NCBI GenBank assembly: GCA_024640845.1 | Contig: JAHEEE010000024.1 | Span: 1-49,556, forward strand | Direction of reading: 5' to 3' | DNA length: 49,556 nt | Origin: Myxococcales bacterium | GTDB taxonomy: Bacteria; Myxococcota_A; Polyangia; Polyangiales; Houyiibacteriaceae | Shown here: positions 1 through 9,040 of the stretch, in pieces | Layout: each line of letters opens with the position of its first letter | Numbering within the stretch: position 1 is the stretch's first letter | Made by a program: the position numbers and the translations under genes | Notes under the pieces: model-generated | Told to the model about the DNA's origin: nothing | What the model saw: the letters and a program-made list of their open reading frames with translations, nothing else | The model's database searches: none

Positions 1-492
1 CAGCGGAAGGCCGCCGCGGGTGGCGGGCTCGAAGGTCCACGTCTGAACCGCCTCGACCGCGGCAGCATCAAAATCGGATCCCGCGGAGTGCTCGACCACG
101 ATATCGGTGACTTTGGCGTCGACAGTGATGGTGACTAGCAGGATCACCGTCGGGTGCAGGCCCGAGCCTTCACGGCCCGGAGGGAAGACAGGCGGCGGCG
201 AATCGACGAGGTGCGGTGGATGAAGATCAGCGTCAGCGTCAGCGTCAGCGCCAGCGCCAGCGTCGGCGTCAGCGCCAGCGTCCGCGTCGGCGTCAGCGCC
301 AGCGTCAGCGTCCGCGCCAGCGTCCGCGTCGGCGTCCGCGTCCGCGTCGGCGTCCGCGCCAGCGTCCGCGTCGGCGCCAGCGTCGGCGTCAGCGTCCCGC
401 ACCGGCCCCTGTGCGTAGCTCCGCCCTCCCACCCAGAGCAGCAGTACCCCGAGCGCGATCGCGCATATCTTTCCTCTACGATTCCCTTTCAC
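1..492 (-). CDS. TonB-domain protein, N-terminal part (runs off left edge)
   Basis: The gene starts at a GTG at 492-490, with GGCAGGAG just upstream and two in-frame TGA codons right before it, so no earlier start is possible. The first ~30 residues are a signal peptide (KGNRRGK, a Leu/Val-rich core, then SYAQ). About 57 residues of Asp-Ala/Gly-Ala repeat follow. After that comes a typical TonB C-terminal domain opening ([13 protein letters not shown], then [13 protein letters not shown] and [17 protein letters not shown]). That domain normally contacts TonB boxes or energises outer-membrane receptors. In Myxococcota it is often found at the N-terminus of a TonB-dependent receptor; the cut edge prevents telling whether a plug and barrel follow. 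It lies 58 bases after a His-rich secreted protein on the same strand, which suggests metal uptake (inference). Confidence 0.85.
   Translation of the reverse strand, partial: MKGNRRGKICAIALGVLLLWVGGRSYAQGPVRDADADAGADADAGADADADADADADAGADADAGADADADAGADADAGAGADADADADLHPPHLVDSPPPVFPPGREGSGLHPTVILLVTITVDAKVTDIVVEHSAGSDFDAAAVEAVQTWTFEPATRGGLPL
226..396 (-). repeat. Hexamer-based Asp-Ala/Gly-Ala coding repeat
   Basis: About 171 bases of degenerate GTCAGC/GTCCGC/GCCAGC hexamers. Read on the minus strand in the TonB-domain frame they encode a ~57-residue acidic linker of DA and GA dipeptides between the signal peptide and the TonB domain. The opposite strand reads as Arg-Gln or Ser-Val repeats, which are artefacts. 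A very similar repeat lies in the kinase gene at 42737-42817. Confidence 0.85.
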
Positions 493-550
493 TCATCACT
501 CCTGCCTTCGCGCAGATCGCGCGGTTTACGTTCGGTTGGTGCTCGAACGT

Positions 551-937
551 TCAGGCAGGAGGTGAGTTCTTGGGGGCGACTCGGAAGCGTCGGCTCTCGA
601 ACGGGAGGAATGGGTGAGTGAGTGAGAAAGACTGCTCGCGTTCCGCAAGCGGCGCCGAGGCCTGCGCGCCGACGATCAGAGGAAGCGCATCTCGACGGTC
701 GGCCGTGAGTGCACAATGCTCATGTGTGTCGTCCGCACCGTCCTCCGTGGCGCCCCGAAACACCGGCAAGCTGCTCTCTCGTTGCGACGTGCCCCCGTGA
801 TGATGAGCTTCCGCATCGTGGACCAGCTCCCCGTGCTCGGCGCAGCGCGTGTGCTCGACCAGGAGCATGTGGCCTCCGCTCGAGCCCTGAAGAAGCAGCG
901 CAAACAACCCTGCGAGGGCGCAAGCGCGCCGAATCAT
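551..937 (-). CDS. His/Cys-rich secreted protein, possible metal binding
   Basis: I do not recognise a named family. From the ATG at 937 the protein has 128 residues. It starts with a signal peptide (MIRRACALAGLFALLLQ), followed by a His/Cys-rich segment (VEHTRCAEHGELVH, AEAHHHGG, then DDTHEHC). The C-terminus is basic and aromatic with no obvious domain. The spacing of His and Cys suggests a periplasmic metal ligand (inference). An in-frame ATG at 979 with a GGGG tract upstream would add 14 residues before the hydrophobic core, so the start is uncertain. The TonB-domain gene follows 58 bases downstream on the same strand, consistent with a metal-uptake pair. Confidence 0.75.
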   Translation of the reverse strand: MIRRACALAGLFALLLQGSSGGHMLLVEHTRCAEHGELVHDAEAHHHGGTSQRESSLPVFRGATEDGADDTHEHCALTADRRDALPLIVGAQASAPLAEREQSFSLTHPFLPFESRRFRVAPKNSPPA

Positions 938-1089
938 TACAGATCCAAGCGAGTTTCGAGGGGGCCGGGACATCGCCAAGCCCCGAGTATGACCGAATCG
1001 CTCGCCTCATCAACCGAGCACCTGATGTGCGCTGGAGCGGGTCACCCTGTCGGGCTACACCCTTCCTTCGCTCCGCAAGCTAGGATGGA

Positions 1090-2646
1090 ATGGGCTTGGG
1101 AGCCTATTTGATTTCGATGTCGCGGCACGATCCCACCGAAGTAACACGGCGCCACGTATTTGCGCAGCAAGGCCTCTCGAAAAAGGAGGAGCAGGCGCGC
1201 ATCGTCGTGCTTGCCGGCGAGCTTGCGGGGGACAAGTACGCGATCGATCAGACGCTCACTCTCGGTCGTGGTGAACAAGCCGACGTGAGGATCGACGACA
1301 CGCTGGTCTCGCGCGTGCACGCGCGCATCTTCACACATGACAACGGCTCGTTCGTGATCGAGGACCTGCAGAGCCGCAATGGAACGCTGGTGAACGGGAT
1401 GGCGATCACGAAGCAGGTCCTGACCTATGGAGATCGGATTCAGATCGGGAGCAGCCTACTGCTGTTTGCGCACCACGACCCGATGGAAGAGCAAGTTGCC
1501 CAACGCCGCAAGCTCGAAGCGATTGGGCGGCTCGGCACCGGCGTTGCGCACGACTTCAACAACCTCCTCGGTGCCGTTCGTTCCAGCATCGACTTCCTCA
1601 ACGCACTTCCGAGCGAAACCAAAGTGGGGGACCCGGACGTACGAGAGGCCTTCAACGACATTCGTGGCGCTGCTGCCGCGGCCACGGAGATGACCAGCCG
1701 GCTACTTGGATTCGCTCGCGAGGTTCGCGGCAGTCACACCGAAGTCGACTTGTCCGAGCTTTGTCACCACGTCGTTCAGCTTGCCCGCCATACCTTTCAC
1801 CGGAGCATCAGCATCGACGCGCGCATTGAGGGGGGCCTCAAAGTGAGCGGAGACCGCGGGCAGCTTCATCAGCTACTGATGAACTTGATGATCAACGCGC
1901 GCGACGCGATGCCCAATGGCGGCAAGCTCACGATCACAGCGAAGAAGGCGGACAAGATCGAGCTCGAGAAAGCGCCACTCAATCCGTTGGTCGCACATGC
2001 GGTCATCACGGTTGAAGACACCGGTGTCGGGATGGACGACGCCACTCGCGAGCGCGCGTTCGATCCCTTCTTCACGACGAAGGGCGACCAGGTGGGCGCA
2101 GGGTTGGGTCTCGCCGCGGTGTACGAGATCGCCAAGACACACAACGGGCACATCACCGTGCACAGCGTGCCCAATCGCGGAAGCCAGTTCCAGGTCGTGT
2201 TTCCGCTGACGAGCGACCGGCCCATGGTGCCAACGGAGCCGAGTTTGCCTGCGATCACGCTGCCGAGGACGCAGCTCCTCATTCTCTTGGTAGACGATGA
2301 GGACGTCGTGCGACGGAGCGCGGGTAGGGTCGTCCGCCAGAGCGGACACCGCGTAATCTTCGCGAAAAGCGGGAAGGAAGCGCTTCGGATCTACACCGAG
2401 ACGCAGCCGCGACCGGATCTGGTGCTGATGGATCTCAACATGCCCGGCATGACAGGCGACCAGGCGTTCGAGGAACTGAAGGCGCTCGATGCCGAGGCTC
2501 CAGTCGTGTTCGTGTCGGGCTACTGGGATCGAGACCTCGAGCGAAAGCTGCGAAGCATGGGCGCGCTGGGGTTCGTCCAAAAGCCCTACGAAGCTGCTAC
2601 GCTTCGGGACGCCATCGTTCAGGCGATGACGGCCCAGGCTTCATGA
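1090..2646 (+). CDS. FHA-domain hybrid histidine kinase with C-terminal receiver
   Basis: A cytosolic 518-residue signalling protein without membrane segments. Residues ~36-126 are an FHA domain (LGRGEQADVRID, then SRVHA and SRNGTLVNG), a fold that binds phosphothreonine. Residues ~137-375 are the kinase: His154 in GVAHDFNN, N-box NLMINARDAM, DTGVGM, FDPFFTTK and GAGLGL. Residues ~392-515 are a receiver with acidic pair DDED, likely phospho-acceptor Asp448 in LMDLNMPG, and Lys in VQKPY. No DNA-binding output is present. AGGA precedes the ATG at 1090; MSRHD at 1117 is a later alternative. The stop overlaps the next start as ATGA, so translation is coupled to the methylase. The FHA domain suggests input from a Ser/Thr kinase (inference). 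Confidence 0.95.
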   Translation: MGLGAYLISMSRHDPTEVTRRHVFAQQGLSKKEEQARIVVLAGELAGDKYAIDQTLTLGRGEQADVRIDDTLVSRVHARIFTHDNGSFVIEDLQSRNGTLVNGMAITKQVLTYGDRIQIGSSLLLFAHHDPMEEQVAQRRKLEAIGRLGTGVAHDFNNLLGAVRSSIDFLNALPSETKVGDPDVREAFNDIRGAAAAATEMTSRLLGFAREVRGSHTEVDLSELCHHVVQLARHTFHRSISIDARIEGGLKVSGDRGQLHQLLMNLMINARDAMPNGGKLTITAKKADKIELEKAPLNPLVAHAVITVEDTGVGMDDATRERAFDPFFTTKGDQVGAGLGLAAVYEIAKTHNGHITVHSVPNRGSQFQVVFPLTSDRPMVPTEPSLPAITLPRTQLLILLVDDEDVVRRSAGRVVRQSGHRVIFAKSGKEALRIYTETQPRPDLVLMDLNMPGMTGDQAFEELKALDAEAPVVFVSGYWDRDLERKLRSMGALGFVQKPYEAATLRDAIVQAMTAQAS

Positions 2647-3764
2647 TCAAGTATATTGGCTCCAAACGCGTGCTCGTGCCCCATATCGTGCGCGGGGTGG
2701 CCGCGTTTCCGAAGTCGGCGCGTGTGCTCGATCTGTTCTCCGGCACCTCGCGCGTGGCGCGCGGTCTCAAAGAGAGCGGCCGCTTCGTCATCGCCAACGA
2801 CCACTTGAGCTACGCAGCGATGCTGGCGCGATGCTACGTGCAGGCCGATGCATCCAGATGGCGCGACGAGGCTACGCGGCTCGTTGCCGATCTCGCCACG
2901 ACGCCGCCTGCGCCTGGGTACTTCACCAAGGCGTTCTGCGAGGATGCGCGCTACCTCCAGCCCCGAAACGGAGCTCGTGTGGATGCGATTCGCGAGGAGA
3001 TCGCGCGCCGGTCGTTGCCGCCAGAGCTCGAAGCGATCGCGTTGGTGTCGCTGATGGAGGCGGCTGACCGCGTCGACTCCACCACCGGCGTTCAGATGGC
3101 GTACTTGAAGAAGTGGGCGGCTCGCTCCTTCAACGAGCTCGAGCTTCGGGTCCCAGCGCTCTTGGAAGGCCCCGGCCAATCACTTCGGCTCGAAGCGGCC
3201 GAAGCAGCGGCCTGCGTCGAGGCAGACGTGGCGTATATCGATCCCCCGTACAACCAACACAGCTACATGGGGAACTACCACATGTGGGAGAGCCTGATCC
3301 GCTGGGACAAGCCAGACACCTACGGCATCGCCAACAAGCGGGTGCAGTGCAAGGAGTACAAGAGCGACTTCAACTCGAAGCGTCGAATCCACCAGGGCCT
3401 CCGTGACGTCTTCGACGCTCTGCGGTGCAAGCACCTGTTGGTGTCGTTCAACAACGAGGGGTATGTCGACCGCGAAGAGATGGTCGAGCTCTTGTCCGTG
3501 AAGGGTCACGTGGGGGTCGTTGCGGTCGACTTCAAACGCTACGTCGGGGCGCAGATCGGCATCCACAACCCGGATGGACAAAAGGTTGGGAGGGTGAGCC
3601 ATTTGCGAAACAAGGAGTATCTGTTCGTCGTGAGCGAGCGGCGCGACGCGGTGGAAGCGGTGGTCGCTGCCCTCGAGGCCAGCATCGCGGACGCCGCGCT
3701 TGCGCGGAGCGCCTCGAGGGGCAAAAGGAAGACCCATGAAGTTGACCGAAGTATTGAACGATGA
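2643..3764 (+). CDS. D12-class DNA adenine-N6 methyltransferase
   Basis: A 373-residue protein matching the MethyltransfD12 family, which transfers a methyl group from SAM to adenine N6 in DNA. Visible motifs are the N-terminal KYIGSK, the SAM-binding motif LDLFSGTSRVA (~29-39) and the catalytic DPPY (~200-203, in YIDPPYNQHSY). No restriction endonuclease gene is adjacent, so it looks like an orphan methylase. It overlaps the upstream kinase by four bases (ATGA) and is followed by a DUF6918-like gene whose start lies inside its 3' end. Coupling to a sensor kinase is unusual for this family and raises the possibility of signal-dependent methylation (inference). The recognition site cannot be read from sequence alone. 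Confidence 0.93.
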   Translation: MIKYIGSKRVLVPHIVRGVAAFPKSARVLDLFSGTSRVARGLKESGRFVIANDHLSYAAMLARCYVQADASRWRDEATRLVADLATTPPAPGYFTKAFCEDARYLQPRNGARVDAIREEIARRSLPPELEAIALVSLMEAADRVDSTTGVQMAYLKKWAARSFNELELRVPALLEGPGQSLRLEAAEAAACVEADVAYIDPPYNQHSYMGNYHMWESLIRWDKPDTYGIANKRVQCKEYKSDFNSKRRIHQGLRDVFDALRCKHLLVSFNNEGYVDREEMVELLSVKGHVGVVAVDFKRYVGAQIGIHNPDGQKVGRVSHLRNKEYLFVVSERRDAVEAVVAALEASIADAALARSASRGKRKTHEVDRSIER

Positions 3765-4170
3765 AACCACCCGCGCTCAGATCATCGAAGATGTGGTGCG
3801 CCTGGTCGACGGGGAAGTAGGCAAGCAGCGCGGGATCAGCGGCGTCGCCGTGAAGGCAGGCTACAAGCTCGTCCAAGGGGTGAAGCCAGGGTTCGTGCGG
3901 AACGTCGTCGGGGCGTTGCTGCCCGAGTTCGCTACCGCCTTGGAGCCAATCCGCGAACAAGCGCTGTCGCAAGGGCAGTCGGTGTCGAGCTACTTCCAGG
4001 CCCACGCGCCCCAGATCGCAGAAGCGCTTCTTGCGGTCACCGATCGCAAGGCCCAACGGTCCGAGCACGGTTCGGTCAAAGGCGCGTACTCCAAGCTCCG
4101 CGGCTCTGCGCGCAAGAATGTCGAATCCGCCGTGCCCGGCCTCGGCGCGATCGTCGAAAAGTATACCTGA
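3736..4170 (+). CDS. DUF6918-like small cytosolic protein
   Basis: A 144-residue protein starting at the ATG at 3736, behind an AAGGAAG ribosome site; an in-frame start at 3700 is less likely. It begins MKLTEVLNDETTR and contains GVKPGFVRNVVGALLPEF and AVTDRKAQRS, ending in a helical segment. This agrees with what I recall of the DUF6918 family, for which no function is established. It is helical, has no signal peptide or membrane span, and overlaps the methylase gene by 29 bases, so the two are probably cotranscribed. It converges on the acyltransferase gene with a 12-base gap. Confidence 0.8.
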   Translation: MKLTEVLNDETTRAQIIEDVVRLVDGEVGKQRGISGVAVKAGYKLVQGVKPGFVRNVVGALLPEFATALEPIREQALSQGQSVSSYFQAHAPQIAEALLAVTDRKAQRSEHGSVKGAYSKLRGSARKNVESAVPGLGAIVEKYT

Positions 4171-4182
4171 AGGCGTCTGCGC

Positions 4183-5034
4183 TCAGTTTTCGAGCGGTAC
4201 GGACGGCTCGTTGGCGTCTTTTCCAGAGCTTCCCGTCGCCAGCATCTCGATCACCGCGGCCCTCGTGCGATCGCGCAAGTCGATGACGCTCTCTTCAGCA
4301 TCGAGCTCGATGTTGGGGTAGATCGGCTTGCCGATCTGAACCGTGACGAGGCGATCGTCGCGGTCCTTGCTCGCGCCGGTGTCCACCGAGTCGCGGGACA
4401 TCAGGGTAAACGTACCCCTCAGCGCGACTGGGACCACGGGCTTGCCGGCCAGAATGGCGGCCTGGAAAGCGCCGTTCTTGAACGCCTTCAGCTTGCCGTC
4501 GGCCGTGCGCGTGCCCTCTGGGAACACCAAAAGCGGCTTTTCCTCGCGGAGCACGCTCTCGAACGCCTCCATGACCGCGAGAGCTGCATCTTTGCCCTTG
4601 TTGCGGTCGACCGGCACGTGCCCTGCCAACCTCAAATGCCAGCCGAGAAACGGGACGTTCATGACCGAGCGCTTGGCCGCCCACTTGAAGTCGCCCGGTA
4701 GTGCAGCGCCGAGGACCAAAATGTCGACGAGGCTTTCGTGATTGCTCGCGTAGACAAATCCGCCCTCCGGAACGTTCTCTTGGCCGGTCGCCTTGATGTA
4801 GATCCGGAGGCCCTTCGCCGACGACTGGCTCCACTTCTTGGCACACCAAGTCGAAACACGGCCCTTCGTGAACGGTCCCGCGGTGACCGAGAGCGTCCCC
4901 CAGCCGATCGTACGCATCCCGAACGGAACCCATTGCCGGACCCACTGCGCCCGTTGGCTCCAGCCCATTTCGCCACCCTTGCGGAAGATGCCCCACTCGG
5001 TGCGCGCCCAATCCAGCGTGTCTTTCAACCCCAT
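4183..5034 (-). CDS. 1-acylglycerol-3-phosphate acyltransferase (PlsC family)
   Basis: A 283-residue lysophospholipid acyltransferase that would acylate lysophosphatidate or a related acceptor at the membrane. It shows the catalytic NHESLVD (HX4D) block, the RNKGKD segment and the FPEGTR acceptor-binding block, followed by VVPVALRGT. The start is taken as the ATG at 5034 with AAGG six bases upstream; the longer frame to 5181 would overlap the reductase gene and has no family similarity. It is the last gene of a minus-strand run with sigma factor, hydrolase and reductase-like protein, 49 bases after the reductase stop. A second PlsC-type gene at 34431-35180 is clearly divergent from it. Confidence 0.93.
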   Translation of the reverse strand: MGLKDTLDWARTEWGIFRKGGEMGWSQRAQWVRQWVPFGMRTIGWGTLSVTAGPFTKGRVSTWCAKKWSQSSAKGLRIYIKATGQENVPEGGFVYASNHESLVDILVLGAALPGDFKWAAKRSVMNVPFLGWHLRLAGHVPVDRNKGKDAALAVMEAFESVLREEKPLLVFPEGTRTADGKLKAFKNGAFQAAILAGKPVVPVALRGTFTLMSRDSVDTGASKDRDDRLVTVQIGKPIYPNIELDAEESVIDLRDRTRAAVIEMLATGSSGKDANEPSVPLEN

Positions 5035-5083
5035 CCGAGCCTTAACTACCACCCCCGCGAAACCATGGAAAGAGGCCGGCCAC

Positions 5084-6247
5084 TCAGGCCATTGGTCGGA
5101 CTGGGATCGGCGGAACGTTGGAAAGATCGAGCGTTTCGGGGAGCCCGCGATGAGGAAACTCGAAACCCACGGATTTCGCATACGCGCAGGGCTTGGCGCC
5201 GTATGAAGTGAAGGGCGTTGGTGCTGTGCCGAGCGCGCGCACCGCGCGCACGTTGTCGTACACCATGTCTGCGCTGACGTGCGGGACGAACCCGCTCAAT
5301 AAAGTGCCGATCCGTCGGAGCGGGCCCCGTTGGGGCAATCGCGCCAGCAAGTCAGATACGCCTTCGAGCGGACCCGCGAGACCCCCCGCGAAACGAGGCA
5401 TTCGCTTGCCGAGACCCGCCGAGATGGCCGTCGCGATCTCGCCGATCGTCCGCGATTCGGTTCCGGCGCTCAGATGAAAGGTCTCCGTCGTCAGATCTTC
5501 ACGCACGTGAAGCTCGGCGATGCCATGCCCGGCCCAATCCGCGTTGACGATGTCGATCCGTATCTGTGGGTCGAACGGCACGATCGGCCACTCGCTCAAC
5601 ACACAGATGGCGCGGAGCATGTCGAACTGAGTCGTCTCCCCGAAACGCGAGTCGCCGATGACACTGCTCGGCCGGAGGTACACGCACGGAACGTCCGACA
5701 GGAGCTCGCGAACCATGTGCTCGCAGAACTTCTTCGTGCGCGTGTAAGCGTTGAAGTCGCTCCGGTTCCAGTCGAGCGGCTCGTCTTCCATGACGACCGC
5801 ATGAGGGCTCACGCCGGCAACGCCGACGGTCGAGACCAGGCTGAAGCGCCGCAGCGGGTGGTCCTCCTGAATTGCGCGCGCGAGCTTGATCACCGACAGC
5901 GTGCCGCGCAGGTTGTGGTTCACGCAGGCGCGTTCCGACCGGAGGTTGAGAGACGCCGCGGCGTGGAGTACCGACTCCGCGTTTGAAATCAACCAGTCGT
6001 AGTCGGCCGCGCAGATGCCGAGGCTCGGTTCTCTCAGATCTCCGCTGATGAAACAGATGCGGTCGAGGTGGCGGTGAAACTCATCGGCCTCCATGTGAAG
6101 CTGTAACGATCGCCACAGGCGCTCGACGCCCGCGTCGTAGTCAGGCGCTCGAACGAGCAGCGCCAGCTCGTGGTCGGTGTTCCGAAGCAGCCACTCGGTC
6201 GCATAGGACCCGAGGTAGCCAGTCCCCCCTGTGATGAAGATCGCCAT
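5084..6247 (-). CDS. NAD(P)-dependent thioester-reductase-like SDR protein
   Basis: An extended short-chain dehydrogenase of 387 residues. The Rossmann motif is TGGTGYLG at the extreme N-terminus, and the catalytic Tyr/Lys pair is in AYTRTKK, with the upstream Ser in SLVSTVG. The segment YLRPSSVIGDSRFGET fits the male-sterility/thioester-reductase branch (NAD_binding_4), which reduces acyl thioesters or acts on acyl chains. The ATG at 6247 was chosen because it begins directly with AIFITGGTG and lies five bases after the hydrolase stop. Partner genes for a hydrolase and an acyltransferase suggest an acyl-lipid pathway; the substrate is unknown. Confidence 0.88.
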   Translation of the reverse strand: MAIFITGGTGYLGSYATEWLLRNTDHELALLVRAPDYDAGVERLWRSLQLHMEADEFHRHLDRICFISGDLREPSLGICAADYDWLISNAESVLHAAASLNLRSERACVNHNLRGTLSVIKLARAIQEDHPLRRFSLVSTVGVAGVSPHAVVMEDEPLDWNRSDFNAYTRTKKFCEHMVRELLSDVPCVYLRPSSVIGDSRFGETTQFDMLRAICVLSEWPIVPFDPQIRIDIVNADWAGHGIAELHVREDLTTETFHLSAGTESRTIGEIATAISAGLGKRMPRFAGGLAGPLEGVSDLLARLPQRGPLRRIGTLLSGFVPHVSADMVYDNVRAVRALGTAPTPFTSYGAKPCAYAKSVGFEFPHRGLPETLDLSNVPPIPVRPMA

Positions 6248-6252
6248 CGCGC

Positions 6253-7080
6253 TTAGCCTGTTGGGCGCCCGGCTGAAGTCAAGAGCGCGACCAGCGCGTC
6301 CGGGGCGTCTACATGGACCCAATGCCCGGCATCCGCAACGATGTGCATGGAGACTCGGGAATTCCTCGCCGTGATCCCGCCGAGACGCGTGCGGTCAGCG
6401 TCGGAGAACGCGCACGATCGGTCTGCAATGACCAGGTCGAGCGTCGTGGGCTCGGGTGGAGCCTCGACGACCGCCCAGAGGTCGGTTCGCGCGTAGTCCT
6501 CGATCAGAGCCTGGATGACTCCGAGATCCGGGCCAAACGTTCGGCTGCCGTCCTCGGTGCGGCGCAGGTTCATTGCGAGCCATTGAGCGATGCCGGGTGG
6601 TTGACCCGCGTCGGTCACGGCCGAGACGAAGGCTTCCCGCGACGACCACTGCCGGGGCAGCTCACTCAGAGCCTGAAGCACGCTCGCGGTCGCCGTGGCA
6701 TCTCCGTCAGCTTCGGTAGCCGAAGGCGAGGCGTCGATCACCCAGCATTCGGTGGGCCGGCCGGCGCGGTCTTTCAGCCACTCCAACACCACCTTGCCCC
6801 CAAAGCTGTGCCCGAGAGCGCCTTGCACCGGCAAGCCGAGCGCTCGCTCGAGCTCCGCTACATCGGACGCCGCAGCCGCCAAGGTATGGGGGCCCCCGAG
6901 GCCGAGGGAGTCACCGTGCTCTCGAAGATCCACGAGGATCGCTGCCCAACCGGATCGCGCCTCGACGAAGCGCCGAGCAACGCCGCGCCAGTTGGCCCGG
7001 GTCCCCAGAATTCCATGCATAAAGAGCATGTAGCGGCTCGGCTCGCCGGATTTCGGTGCCAGGATGCTGTGAGCAAGCAC
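6253..7080 (-). CDS. Alpha/beta hydrolase
   Basis: A 275-residue alpha/beta-hydrolase-fold protein. The oxyanion-hole region is MLFMHGILGTRANW, the nucleophile elbow is GHSFGG, and the catalytic His is probably in ADAGHWVHVDAP near the C-terminus. These are the marks of an esterase or thioesterase-like enzyme; residues do not fix the substrate. It starts at GTG 7080 with AAGG upstream, 35 bases after the sigma-factor stop, and its own stop is five bases before the reductase start, so the genes are surely cotranscribed. No signal peptide is present, so it is cytosolic. Confidence 0.92.
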   Translation of the reverse strand: MLAHSILAPKSGEPSRYMLFMHGILGTRANWRGVARRFVEARSGWAAILVDLREHGDSLGLGGPHTLAAAASDVAELERALGLPVQGALGHSFGGKVVLEWLKDRAGRPTECWVIDASPSATEADGDATATASVLQALSELPRQWSSREAFVSAVTDAGQPPGIAQWLAMNLRRTEDGSRTFGPDLGVIQALIEDYARTDLWAVVEAPPEPTTLDLVIADRSCAFSDADRTRLGGITARNSRVSMHIVADAGHWVHVDAPDALVALLTSAGRPTG

Positions 7081-7115
7081 GAGCTTGCCTTACCACAGAT
7101 GGCGAGAAGTCCCGA

Positions 7116-7817
7116 TCAACGGGCGGGCGCGACCGAGGGGATCGCCGGGACCAACTGCTGCAGCGCCTTTTCCAGGCGAAAGATGGCGCTGTCGGTCATC
7201 GGTCGGCGTTTGGCGCGCGCTCGGCCGACTTCGAGGCTCTGGAGGTATGCGCTCATCTTTCGACGGGCCTCGTGAATCCTCCAAGCGATGGTTCCTTCGG
7301 TCGTCTCGAGAACGACCGCGGCTTCCTTGTAACTGAGCCCTTGCAGGGTCGTCAGCACCACGGTGGTCTGTAGAAGCGGTGTCAGCTCATCGAAGGCTTC
7401 CAGTAGGGCGCGGTATCGATCGCGAAGCTCGGTCGCGCGCTCGGGGTCGCCCTTGGCGTCCACCGCCACGGCGGCCACGAGTCGTGGGTCGTCCATCGGG
7501 ACCGTCTTACGCCGCTTGCGATCGCGCTTTGCGTTCAGCGCCCGATGAAGGGTGATCCGGTAGATCCAAGTGAAGAACTCGCTTCGTCCCTCGAACTCCG
7601 GAAGCTTGTGATACGCCTTGAGAAACGCGTCTTGTGTGATGTCATCCGCGTCGCTCGCCTGACCCGTCAGGTGCAACGCCAGCGAGTACACGCGCGCCCT
7701 ATACTTTCGCACGAGCTCGTTGAACGCGGCAGTGTCGCCGTCCTTGGCTCGGGCGACCAGCTCCGCGGCTTCCGCCCCGCGCCGCTGCGCCTCACTAATG
7801 CGTCTTTCCTGGCCCAA
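7116..7817 (-). CDS. ECF-type RNA polymerase sigma factor
   Basis: A 233-residue sigma-70 family regulator. Region 2 includes FNELVRKYRARVYSLAL, DADDITQDAFLKAY and FFTWIYRITLHRALN; region 4 has the helix-turn-helix LSYKEAAVVLETTEGTIAWR. The only usable start is TTG 7817, since an in-frame TGA lies shortly upstream and no ATG follows early. No anti-sigma gene is adjacent; the downstream genes encode hydrolase, reductase and acyltransferase. A C-terminal extension of about 35 residues follows region 4. It diverges from mreB across about 160 bases that contain a perfect hairpin, so it may autoregulate from there (inference). Confidence 0.95.
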   Translation of the reverse strand: MGQERRISEAQRRGAEAAELVARAKDGDTAAFNELVRKYRARVYSLALHLTGQASDADDITQDAFLKAYHKLPEFEGRSEFFTWIYRITLHRALNAKRDRKRRKTVPMDDPRLVAAVAVDAKGDPERATELRDRYRALLEAFDELTPLLQTTVVLTTLQGLSYKEAAVVLETTEGTIAWRIHEARRKMSAYLQSLEVGRARAKRRPMTDSAIFRLEKALQQLVPAIPSVAPAR

Positions 7818-7856
7818 TACGCCCCCATCCGTTCAGGTCCCCTAAAGGCTACTCAC

Positions 7857-7876
7857 TTTGGGGGCCCACCCCCAAA
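7857..7876. promoter_or_regulatory. Perfect hairpin between sigma factor and mreB
   Basis: TTTGGGGG at 7857-7864 and CCCCCAAA at 7869-7876 form an 8-bp stem with a 4-base loop. It lies in the divergent promoter region, about 40 bases upstream of the sigma-factor start and 105 bases before mreB. It could be an operator or a leader structure; no promoter boxes could be assigned with confidence. Confidence 0.4.
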
Positions 7877-7897
7877 TCTGTGGGTTGAAAGGGGTAA

Positions 7898-9019
<1,122 letters not shown>

Positions 9020-9040
9020 CGCGAGGGGAAAGACGCGGCG

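Noticed and set aside
226-396. Tandem repeats that might be taken for a CRISPR array
   Set aside because: Units are six bases long with no unique spacers and lie in a coding frame; no cas genes are present.
154-621. Open plus-strand frames rich in Ser-Val or Arg-Gln repeats
   Set aside because: They are antisense shadows of the Asp-Ala repeat in the TonB-domain gene, with no start signal and no recognisable domain.
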